Assembly: GCF_009834515.1 (NCBI RefSeq)
Contig: NZ_CP019426.1
Span: 3,027,501 to 3,091,500, forward strand
Direction of reading: 5' to 3'
Length of the DNA: 64,000 bases
Source: Pseudomonas sp. R84
GTDB taxonomy: Bacteria; Pseudomonadota; Gammaproteobacteria; Pseudomonadales; Pseudomonadaceae
Below the pieces are notes generated by a model. That model saw only the letters and a list, made by a program, of their open reading frames with translations. It ran no database searches and was not told where the DNA came from. The translations under genes and the position numbers were made by a program. Positions 25,855-32,592 of the stretch are shown here, one piece after another; position 1 is the first letter of the stretch, and each line of letters starts with the position of its first letter.

Positions 25855-26748
25855 TTGGACCGTTTTGACGCAATGCAGGCCTTTGCCCGGGTGGTCGAGG
25901 CGGGGAGTTTCACCAAAGCGGCGGAAACCTTGCACATGAGCAAGACCACCGTGACTCAACTGGTTCAGCAACTGGAGGCACGGTTGCGGGTGAAATTGCT
26001 CAATCGCACCACGCGCAAGGTCAACGTCACCGCCGATGGCGCGGCGTATTACCAGCGGGTGATCAAGTTGCTCGCCGATCTGGAGGATGCCGAAAGCAGC
26101 TTGCCGGGTGCGGCGGCATTGCCTTCGGGCCGGCTGCGCGTGGATGTGCCGAGTCCGTTCGCACGGTTGATTCTGGTGCCGGCCCTGCCTGAGTTTCACG
26201 CGCGTTATCCGGACATCCAGATCGACATGGGCGTCAGCGACCGCATCGTCGACATCATTGATGAGAACGTCGACTGCGTGGTGCGCGGGGGCGAACTCAT
26301 GGACCTGTCGCTGATGGCGCGCAAGGTTGCCGATCTGCAGTTGGGGGTGTTTGCCGCACCGCAATATCTGGCCCGCGCCGGTACGCCTGCGCACCCACGG
26401 GACCTGGAAGACAGCCATCATCGGGTCGTCGCTTTTCTCTGGGCACGCACCGGAAGACCAGTACCGTACGCCTTGCACAACACCAGCGAAAACCTGCAGA
26501 TCAAGGGGCGTCACGTGTTGGCAGTCGATGACGGCAACGCTTATCTCGCGGCAGGTCTGGCGGGCATGGGCGTGCTGTGGCTGCCCAAATACATGTCTGC
26601 CGCCCACGAGGCGCGCGGCGAACTGGTGCCGCTGTTCGAAGACTGGAAACTCGCGCCGATGCCGCTCTACATCGCGTATCCGCCGAACCGGCATGTCAGC
26701 CTGAAATTGCGCGTGTTCATCGATTGGGTCGTTGAATTGATGGCGTAG
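25855..26748 (+). CDS. LysR-family transcriptional regulator
   Basis: A 297-aa LysR protein starting with TTG at 25855 (MDRFDAMQAFARVVEAGSFT). The HTH is KAAETLHMSKTTVTQLVQQL; the effector domain has PSPFARLILVPALPEFHARY and GVSDRIVDIIDENVDCVVRG. It is divergent from the RidA-family gene across 115 bp, which suggests that it controls this gene and itself. Confidence 0.88.
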   Translation: MDRFDAMQAFARVVEAGSFTKAAETLHMSKTTVTQLVQQLEARLRVKLLNRTTRKVNVTADGAAYYQRVIKLLADLEDAESSLPGAAALPSGRLRVDVPSPFARLILVPALPEFHARYPDIQIDMGVSDRIVDIIDENVDCVVRGGELMDLSLMARKVADLQLGVFAAPQYLARAGTPAHPRDLEDSHHRVVAFLWARTGRPVPYALHNTSENLQIKGRHVLAVDDGNAYLAAGLAGMGVLWLPKYMSAAHEARGELVPLFEDWKLAPMPLYIAYPPNRHVSLKLRVFIDWVVELMA

Positions 26749-26872
26749 CAGCATTGTGGTGCAGTTATTGCTAGCTTCTGTGCCAGTGCCGTCAAAATAC
26801 CAACACAATCAGGCGACTTGAAAGCCCGTAGTGATGAGATGCATGGCTTTCAATTCTAGGAGCTTCACCCGC

Positions 26873-28033
26873 ATGAATATGTACATCGATATCGTCGGTG
26901 CGTGCAATCTGAGCTGCCCGTCCTGCCCAATGGGCAACTCGGAAAATCTCAATTTCAAAAAAGCCATGCAGCTCGAGATGTTCAAGCAGATTGTCGATAA
27001 GGCCAAGACAGAGGGCGTCAACACGATCTACCTCTATAACTGGACCGAGCCGCTGATTCATCCAAAAATTGGCGAGTTTATCGAGGTCATCAATGCTGCC
27101 GGCATGGGCAGCGGCATCAGCACCAACCTGAACCTCGCCAAGAATATGGAAAAGGCCTTGATGGCCGAGCCGAGTTACTTCCGTATTTCGCTCTCCGGTT
27201 TTTACCAGGAGACCTACGAAAAGGGCCATGTCGGCGGCGATATCGAAGTTGTAAAACAAAACATGATCGCCCTGCAGGAGATCAAGCAGCGCCTGGGTCT
27301 GAGGACCCGCGTTGATGTTTACTATCACCGCTACCTGGATAACATCGAAGAAGAATCACTGATGCGCGAGTTCAGTGAGCGTCTTGGCTTCATGTTCACC
27401 ACCGGGTACTCCGTGATGATGCCGCTGGAGAAGACACTGGCCATTGTCGAGCGTGACCCGTCTGTCACGGCTACGGACATCGACACCCTGAAACGCCTCG
27501 CACTGCCGCCGTACGACGATCTCGTCAACGTCATCCAGAACTTTCCCAAGATGGCGTGCACGCTCAAGGATGACTGGCTGGTCATCGACTGCAATGGCAA
27601 CACGGTGCTGTGCTGCACGATCTTCAATCAGACCGAGTATCAGGTCGGCAAGTATCTCGACATGCCGCTTGCAGAACTGACACGACGCAAATCGACGCAG
27701 AAAAACTGTGTCGACATGTGCGACCGCTGCGCCAATAAAGGCCTGCATATCTACTCGATGCATCCCAATCAGGGAGTGCTGGAGCGGCACGCGGTGAATC
27801 GCATCATCGATTTCGAGCAGCGTGCCAGCCAGGGTCTGCCGGTGGAAAGCGAGCAACTGGGGCGTGCCGGCGAAGTCAGCGCAGAAAACTTTGATGAAGC
27901 CCAATACCTTCGATTGAATGACGATGTCAGGATCGCGGTCGCCCAGGGAGGCTTCTCCAGCGCCTATCAGCACTACGTGCTCTGTGGTCGGCTTGAGGGA
28001 CGACTAGGTGCCGGGGTTTTCTCGGCCGTTTGA
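26873..28033 (+). CDS. Radical SAM/SPASM-like protein with C-terminal EGR-motif module
   Basis: A 386-aa protein. The N terminus has the radical-SAM cluster motif CNLSCPSC (CxxxCxxC, residues about 11-18), followed by the TIM-barrel strands TIYLYNWTEPLIHP and GSGISTNLNLAKN. The C-terminal half has SPASM-like cysteines: IDCNGNTVLCCTIF and CVDMCDRCANKG, which would hold a second Fe-S cluster. The last about 45 residues (NFDEAQYLRLNDDV, then YQHYVLCGRLEGRLG) form a separate small module also seen at the ends of surface-glycan enzymes. AGGAG lies ten bases before ATG 26873. No precursor peptide or maturation partner is adjacent; the substrate is unknown. Confidence 0.85.
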   Translation: MNMYIDIVGACNLSCPSCPMGNSENLNFKKAMQLEMFKQIVDKAKTEGVNTIYLYNWTEPLIHPKIGEFIEVINAAGMGSGISTNLNLAKNMEKALMAEPSYFRISLSGFYQETYEKGHVGGDIEVVKQNMIALQEIKQRLGLRTRVDVYYHRYLDNIEEESLMREFSERLGFMFTTGYSVMMPLEKTLAIVERDPSVTATDIDTLKRLALPPYDDLVNVIQNFPKMACTLKDDWLVIDCNGNTVLCCTIFNQTEYQVGKYLDMPLAELTRRKSTQKNCVDMCDRCANKGLHIYSMHPNQGVLERHAVNRIIDFEQRASQGLPVESEQLGRAGEVSAENFDEAQYLRLNDDVRIAVAQGGFSSAYQHYVLCGRLEGRLGAGVFSAV

Positions 28034-28142
28034 GTCAGAGATGGATTGGCGGACAACCACCCAGTGAAACTGTTCGCCATTCACCAGCGTGATTGACTCT
28101 TTGGCGGATCAAGCCAACTATCGGCGCATAACAACATGACCG

Positions 28143-29168
28143 ATGGACCATAACTTGATCGAACGACGCCAATTCAGCGGAGGCATGAAGGGGAAAAACC
28201 TCCGCTATCTGAATGAGCAAAGCGCGGAAGACCCGCGCATGACCCGCACCGGTTTTCTGCTGCTCGAACATTTTTCACTGCCGGCGTTTACCCAGGCGCT
28301 GGACACGGTTGTCACCACTAATTTGCTGCGCCCGGGGTTGTTTTCCTCGCGCACGTTTGGCTTGGGCGACGGCGAAGTCATCAGTGACCTGGGCCTGGTG
28401 ATCCGCCCCGATGCACGGCTGGATTCGGCCGCGCTTCAGCAACTGGATCTGCTGGTAGTGTGTGGCGGGTATCGCACCGAACTGCGCGCGAGTGATGAGT
28501 TTATCGGCTTGCTCAGATCAGCAGCGGAGCGCGGCATCTCGCTCTCCGGGTTATGGAATGGCTCGTGGTTTCTCGGCCGCGCCGGGTTGCTCGATGGCTA
28601 TCGCTGCGCAATCCACCCGGAGCACCGCCCGGCACTCACCGAAATCGCCAAAACCACCCACGTCAGCAGTGAACCCTACGTAATTGATCGCGACCGCCTC
28701 ACGGCATCGAGTCCGTCCGGGGCTTTCCACATGGCGCTGGACTGGATCAAAAGCCTGCACGGCAAAGCCTTGGTCGAGGGCATCGAAGACATTCTGGCGT
28801 TCGAGGAGTCGCGTTACCGGCGGATCAAACCGGATGAAAACATCTGCGTCAGTGCGCCGCTGCGTGAAGTGGTGAAACTGATGGATGCAAATCTGGAAGA
28901 GCCGCTGGAGCTGGAGCAACTGGCGGTGTATGCCGGACGCTCACGTCGGCAGTTGGAGCGCTTGTTCAAAGAGCAACTCGGCACCACGCCGCAACGCTAT
29001 TACCTGGAACTGCGCATCACTGAAGCACGGCGGTTGTTGCAACACACGGAGCTGTCACAAGTGGAAGTGCTGGTCGCGTGCGGCTTCGTTTCCCCAAGTC
29101 ATTTCAGCAAATGCTACAGCTCATATTTCGGCTACAGACCTTCCAAAGAAAAACGCCTGGTCAAATAA
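28143..29168 (+). CDS. GlxA-type transcriptional regulator (DJ-1/PfpI-AraC)
   Basis: A 341-aa regulator. Residues about 35-205 form a DJ-1/PfpI-like amidotransferase-fold sensor (GFLLLEHFSLPAFTQAL, LDLLVVCGGYRTE, SLSGLWNGSWFLGRAGLLDG); tryptophan replaces the catalytic cysteine of the elbow, so it binds rather than cleaves. Residues about 235-341 are an AraC HTH pair (LEQLAVYAGRSRRQLERLFK and VEVLVACGFVSPSHFSKCY). Relatives (CdhR/GbdR/ArgR class) respond to amino-acid or betaine-type compounds. A second start at 28239 (MTRTGFLLLEH) has the better ribosome-binding site, GGAAG, and would give 309 aa, the usual family length. The neighbours give no target. Confidence 0.88.
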   Translation: MDHNLIERRQFSGGMKGKNLRYLNEQSAEDPRMTRTGFLLLEHFSLPAFTQALDTVVTTNLLRPGLFSSRTFGLGDGEVISDLGLVIRPDARLDSAALQQLDLLVVCGGYRTELRASDEFIGLLRSAAERGISLSGLWNGSWFLGRAGLLDGYRCAIHPEHRPALTEIAKTTHVSSEPYVIDRDRLTASSPSGAFHMALDWIKSLHGKALVEGIEDILAFEESRYRRIKPDENICVSAPLREVVKLMDANLEEPLELEQLAVYAGRSRRQLERLFKEQLGTTPQRYYLELRITEARRLLQHTELSQVEVLVACGFVSPSHFSKCYSSYFGYRPSKEKRLVK

Positions 29169-29190
29169 CCCAAGCCGTCACCCACCTGAA

Positions 29191-29645
29191 TTCACCTCGA
29201 TATCCCACGTCGGCGAACCTCGCCCAAACACCCCGGTCAGTTCCCTCTCCCTTTGGGAGAGGGCTAGGGTGAGGGCATTTGCAGGCGGCACCAACCGCTT
29301 CCTCACCAAAATTCACCTCGGTATCCCACGTCGGCGTACCTCTCCCAAACACCCCGGTCAGTCCCCTCACCCTCGGGGAGAAGGCCAGAGTGAGGGAATT
29401 TGTAGGCGGCACCAACCGCTTCCTCACCAAAATTCACCTCGGTATCCCACGTCGGCGTATCTCGCCCAAACACCCCGGTCGGTCCCCTCACCCTCGGGGA
29501 GAAGGCCAGAGTGAGGGAATTTGTAGGCGGCACCAACCGCTTCCTCACCAGAGTTCGACGCGATATCTCACGTCGGCGTACCTCTCCCAAACACCACGGT
29601 CGGTCCCCTCTCCCTCTGGGAGAGGGCTAGGGTGAGGGGCTTTTA
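29191..29645. repeat. Tandem array of four 121-bp REP-containing units
   Basis: Four direct repeats; TTCACCTCG or TTCGACGCG begins at 29191, 29312, 29433 and 29554, a period of exactly 121 bp. Each unit has CTCGGTATCCCACGTCGGCG or a variant, CCAAACACC, CGGTCAGT (or GGTCGGT) and a REP core; the core is perfect in units 1 and 4 (CCCTCTCCC/GGGAGAGGG) and diverged to CCCTCACCCTCGGGGAGAAGG in units 2 and 3. A linker, GGCGGCACCAACCGCTTCCT, is specific to this array. It starts 22 bp after the GlxA gene. Confidence 0.88.
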
Positions 29646-29796
29646 AACACCAGCACCCACACACGTTTAACTTACACGCACTGTTACGCCATAACGGCTA
29701 CAACACCTTGCGCCGTTACCTACGCGTACGCCAGAATCCGCCGGCTTACGCGCCTTGAGGCGGGCTGTATCGTTTCCCTGTCACTGCAAAACAGTG

Positions 29797-29940
29797 ATCG
29801 GGTTTGGTAGCCCGTTTTCTAAGCGTAATGCGCCGCTATATGCAGTCTCTTTTCGGGGCTCGGTTTTATATGGTGGCCATGCGTGGGGCTCCTTCGGGAG
29901 CGCCGGGGTTTACTCGCTTAGACCGGTCTACCAACCTGCG
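29797..29940 (+). ncRNA. C4-like antisense RNA in the DUF6124 leader
   Basis: The leader holds sequence a1 TTTGGTAG (29803-29810), b1 CTAAGCG (29819-29825), then a structured core, then b' CTCGCTTAG (29913-29921) and a' CTACCAA (29928-29934). b' and a' are exact complements of b1 and a1 in nested order, with an extra CCG/CGG pairing between them, so they close one composite helix. The core has a hairpin AGTCTC/GGGGCT and a UUCG-capped hairpin GCTCC-TTCG-GGAGC. This arrangement, and repeated copies of a and b downstream, is that of the C4 antisense RNA of phages P1/P7, known from proteobacterial prophages. The exact ends are uncertain. The assignment rests on pattern and memory, not on a covariance search. 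Confidence 0.7.
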
Positions 29941-29957
29941 CAATGGTCACCACCTCG

Positions 29958-30000
29958 TTTGGTAGCGTGAGTGATGGCTCCTTATTTTTTGCTAAGCGAG
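29958..30000 (+). promoter_or_regulatory. Downstream a2/b2 target sites of the C4-like RNA
   Basis: TTTGGTAG recurs at 29958-29965 and CTAAGCGAG at 29992-30000. Both are complementary to the central a' and b' segments. b2 covers the GCGAG ribosome-binding region eight bases before the ATG at 30009, so pairing in cis or trans would block translation of the first DUF6124 gene. Confidence 0.65.
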
Positions 30001-30008
30001 TGTCATCT

Positions 30009-30374
30009 ATGTTCAAAATTACGCCAAACCCGCCAGAAACCGATCCAATCCCCTACGACGCCGCGCTCGAACCTCAAAACATCAAAGAGGCCACCGACCG
30101 CGCGATCAACTTCTACCTCAATCCCTCCGCGCTGAAGACCTCAATACCCACCCGCAAGACCGGCAAGATCTACCTCATCGACCCCACAGTAGATAACGAA
30201 ACCCTGCTCGTCGAAGCCACTGAAACATTGTCCTCCGCCACTGACATGGCCCGTGAACTCGCCGATTCGATTGATCCTTCACAGCGCAAAAAGATGCTGA
30301 TCCTGCAACAGGTGATCATGCTCAGTGAGTTGGTAGTCGGACGAGTCCTGGATAACCAGCGATTGCCGCACTAG
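30009..30374 (+). CDS. DUF6124 family protein (first copy)
   Basis: A 121-aa soluble protein (MFKITPNPPETDPIPYDAA at the start) with a central helix KEATDRAINFYL and the conserved acidic-to-hydrophobic segments DPTVDNETLLVEATETL and MLILQQVIMLSELVVGRVLD. These match the Pseudomonas-restricted DUF6124 family (earlier called DUF3077), of unknown function. Translation starts at ATG 30009, inside the region controlled by the leader RNA. A paralogue follows 118 bp downstream. Confidence 0.82.
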   Translation: MFKITPNPPETDPIPYDAALEPQNIKEATDRAINFYLNPSALKTSIPTRKTGKIYLIDPTVDNETLLVEATETLSSATDMARELADSIDPSQRKKMLILQQVIMLSELVVGRVLDNQRLPH

Positions 30375-30492
30375 TCACGATGCAGATGGGTGAGGGGGCT
30401 CGCTCCCTCATTGCACAGAAGCGTCCGCAATCGGGGCGCTTCAGGCCTTCTATTAAAGAGCCGCCAACGGTTCTTGTCTGGAGTTTCAGCTG

Positions 30493-30849
30493 ATGTCTCA
30501 GCCACCCGAACCACCGGTCACAGATCTGGTATCGCCGTACGCGTCGCCCAATTCAAGAAAGCTGCACGAAGCGGCAGAGCGTGCGCTCGACCATTACCTG
30601 TTGCCTGCCGCGATCATGGCCGAACCCTATACGCCCAACGCTCTGTTCATGGCCAACCCGCAAGCAGACACCGAGTCGTTGCTGACCAATGCTTGCGGGT
30701 CGTTGGCGTCCGCGTCGGTCATGCTCGGTAATTTTGCCGGAATGCTGGAGGGCGCAGATCGTCATACGCTGCTGGGCATTGCGCAAGTGGTCATGTTGGG
30801 GGAATTGGCGGTGAACAGAGCGTTGGATCTGGTTGTGCCAACTGAGTGA
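30493..30849 (+). CDS. DUF6124 family protein (second copy)
   Basis: A 118-aa paralogue of the preceding gene: EAAERALDHYLL, NPQADTESLLTNACGSLASA and TLLGIAQVVMLGELAVNRALD align with the corresponding segments of the first copy, whereas the N terminus differs (MSQPPEPPVTDLV). GGAG sits about nine bases before ATG 30493. The gap between the copies contains a GAAGCG/CGCTTC hairpin at about 30418-30443, which may limit read-through. Its function is unknown; the C4-like leader is not repeated in front of this copy. Confidence 0.78.
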   Translation: MSQPPEPPVTDLVSPYASPNSRKLHEAAERALDHYLLPAAIMAEPYTPNALFMANPQADTESLLTNACGSLASASVMLGNFAGMLEGADRHTLLGIAQVVMLGELAVNRALDLVVPTE

Positions 30850-30890
30850 TCGCGCACGTTAGTCGGGATTGAGGGTGTTTGGTCGGGCGT

Positions 30891-30957
30891 GATCGCGAGC
30901 AGGCTCACTCCTACAGGGGAACGCATTTCAAATGTAGGAGTGAGCCTGCTCGCGATG
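30891..30957. repeat. REPIN: inverted pair of GAGC-type REPs
   Basis: GATCGCGAGCAGGCTCACTC with CTACA and its inverse complement (TGTAGGAGTGAGCCTGCTCG) form a REPIN hairpin downstream of the second DUF6124 gene. It is a close relative of the doublet at 15.8 kb, with CACTCCTA in place of CGCTCCCA. Confidence 0.9.
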
Positions 30958-31020
30958 ACGCCAGTTCAGGCAAAGAATCTGCAAAATGTGACCATCCCTT
31001 AATCCCATCCTCAAGTAATC

Positions 31021-31053
31021 AAGCAGTCAGCCATTGCGGCTGACTGCTTTTTT
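31021..31053. terminator. Rho-independent terminator
   Basis: AAGCAGTCAGCC and GGCTGACTGCTT form a 12-bp stem with a five-base loop, followed by TTTTTTG on the + strand. It lies between the DUF6124 genes and the convergent hydrolase gene and could serve both, although the minus-strand tail is less T-rich. Confidence 0.75.
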
Positions 31054-31057
31054 GTTT

Positions 31058-32086
31058 CTACAGGTGATCGGCGTCGATCACGGCTTTGGCGAACGCCTGC
31101 GGATCTTCCTGCGGCAGGTTGTGGCCAATCCCGCCATTGATCAAACGGAACTGATATTTGCCGGTAAAACGTTTGGCGTAATCCTCTGGCGCCGGGTGCG
31201 GTGCACCGTTGGCATCGCCTTCAAGGGTGATGGTCGGCACGCTGATCGACGGCGCGGTAGCGAGCTTCTGTTCCAGTGCGGCGTATTTCGCTTCGCCCTG
31301 CACCAGGCCCAGCCGCCAGCGGTAGTTGAACACGGTGATGTCGACATGATCGGGGTTCTCCAGCGCCTTGGCGCTGCGATCGAACGTGGCGTCATCAAAC
31401 TTCCACTGCGGCGAAGCGGTTTGCCAGATCAGCTTGGCGAAATCATGCGTGTTCTTCTCATACCCGGCACGGCCACGGTCAGTCGCAAAGTAGAACTGGT
31501 ACCACCACTGCAACTCAGCCTTGGGCGGCAGCGGGTTTTGCCCGGCGGCCTGATTGCCGATCAAATAACCGCTCACCGACACCAGCGCCTTCACCCGTTC
31601 CGGCCACAGCGCCGAGACGATGTCCGCCGAACGCGCGCCCCAGTCATAACCACCGAGCACCGCTTGCTTGATCTTCAGCGCGTCCATGAAGTCGATGACG
31701 TCACTGGCCAGCGCCGCCGGTTGGCCATTGCGCAGGGTGTCTTTGGAAAGGAACTGCGTATCGCCATAACCGCGCGCATACGGCATCAACACCCGATAAC
31801 CCTTGGCCGCGAGGAACGGCGCGACTTCGTCGTAGCTGTGAATGTCGTAGGGCCAGCCGTGCAGCAGGATCACCACTGGGCCATTCGCAGGGCCGGTTTC
31901 GGCGTAGGCGACGTCGAGCACGCCGGCCTTCACATGCTTGAGCGGGCCGAAAGGCGAGGGCGCGGAATAGCTGACGCCCGCAGGTTCAGTGGTTTGCGCC
32001 TGAGCGCTGCCAAAAGCGCCGAGCAACGACAAAGCCAGAATCGACAAGCCGAACGCGGTTTTGCGGGTGTGCAGTGCCATCTTCAT
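31058..32086 (-). CDS. Exported alpha/beta hydrolase, epoxide-hydrolase-like
   Basis: A 342-aa protein with a signal peptide (ALSLLGAFGSAQAQ). Core motifs: oxyanion LLHGWPYDIHSYD, and a nucleophile elbow GGYDWGARSAD in which the nucleophile is aspartate, as in epoxide hydrolases and haloalkane dehalogenases rather than esterases; the catalytic histidine is in GIGHNLPQEDP. A cap domain lies between (WWYQFYFATDRGRAGY). AGGAG lies seven bases before ATG 32086. Export makes a role in detoxifying external epoxides or haloalkanes possible; the substrate is not known. Confidence 0.87.
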   Translation of the reverse strand: MKMALHTRKTAFGLSILALSLLGAFGSAQAQTTEPAGVSYSAPSPFGPLKHVKAGVLDVAYAETGPANGPVVILLHGWPYDIHSYDEVAPFLAAKGYRVLMPYARGYGDTQFLSKDTLRNGQPAALASDVIDFMDALKIKQAVLGGYDWGARSADIVSALWPERVKALVSVSGYLIGNQAAGQNPLPPKAELQWWYQFYFATDRGRAGYEKNTHDFAKLIWQTASPQWKFDDATFDRSAKALENPDHVDITVFNYRWRLGLVQGEAKYAALEQKLATAPSISVPTITLEGDANGAPHPAPEDYAKRFTGKYQFRLINGGIGHNLPQEDPQAFAKAVIDADHL

Positions 32087-32404
32087 GGTGACGTCTCCTT
32101 TGCGAGCCTTTGGCCAAGGGGCCTGAATGAACCCTTGAAACCTTGAGTGCATTTGAGCGCGGAGACGTATCTGACCTGTGTCGAAGAACGGCTTTATCGA
32201 AAGTCGATGTGTCGCAGTGGGGTTCGTACACAGTGTGATACACAGCGATAAATCCACCGAACATTGACTGGATTCAGGCCAAAATAATAAGTCGCTGTTT
32301 TAAAACAAAAAATATTTCACTTCGCGCTTCCCAAAGCAAAAAAACCTTGGTAAATTGCGCCCCGTTCTCACAGCGAAACTAACGGAGTAGCTGGAAAGAG
32401 CAGT

Positions 32405-32479
32405 AGGGGCGTCGCCAAGCGGTAAGGCAGCAGGTTTTGATCCTGCCATGCGTTGGTTCGAATCCAGCCGCCCCTGCCA
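32405..32479 (+). tRNA. tRNA-Gln (anticodon TTG)
   Basis: A complete cloverleaf: acceptor AGGGGCG pairs with CGCCCCT and the CCA end is encoded; the D-arm is GCC/GGC; the anticodon arm GCAGG-TTTTGAT-CCTGC has TTG at 34-36 (glutamine); and the T-arm GTTGG-TTCGAAT-CCAGC is standard. The identity follows from the anticodon. A terminator follows directly. Confidence 0.97.
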
Positions 32480-32485
32480 TATTCG

Positions 32486-32523
32486 AAAAAACGCCAACTT
32501 CGCAAGAAGTTGGCGTTTTTTTA
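32486..32523. terminator. Bidirectional Rho-independent terminator
   Basis: ACGCCAACTT and AAGTTGGCGT form a perfect stem, with an A tract on the left and a T tract on the right, so it can end transcription of both the tRNA-Gln gene (+) and rlhA (-). Confidence 0.85.
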
Positions 32524-32592
32524 TGCCTGCGATTTGGCCAGGCTTGGTACAGCAGGCGTGCGCGGCGCCGAAGCACCGCGCACGCCGTCCAC

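Noticed and set aside
25525..26808. A 427-codon minus-strand frame across the LysR gene at 25855-26748
   Set aside because: It is antisense to a clear LysR gene and shares its end with the RidA region only by chance of frame.
29191..29645. Tandem array considered as CRISPR or as coding (several short frames on both strands)
   Set aside because: The whole 121-bp unit is conserved without spacers, and the frames exist in all registers because the period is not a multiple of three.
29755..29970. A 71-codon frame (GFGSPFSKRNAPLYAVSF) over the C4-like leader, reminiscent of phage 'Ash' proteins
   Set aside because: It reads through the hairpins and a/b segments of the structured leader and has no ribosome-binding site; Ash-like annotations often arise from translating C4-type RNAs.
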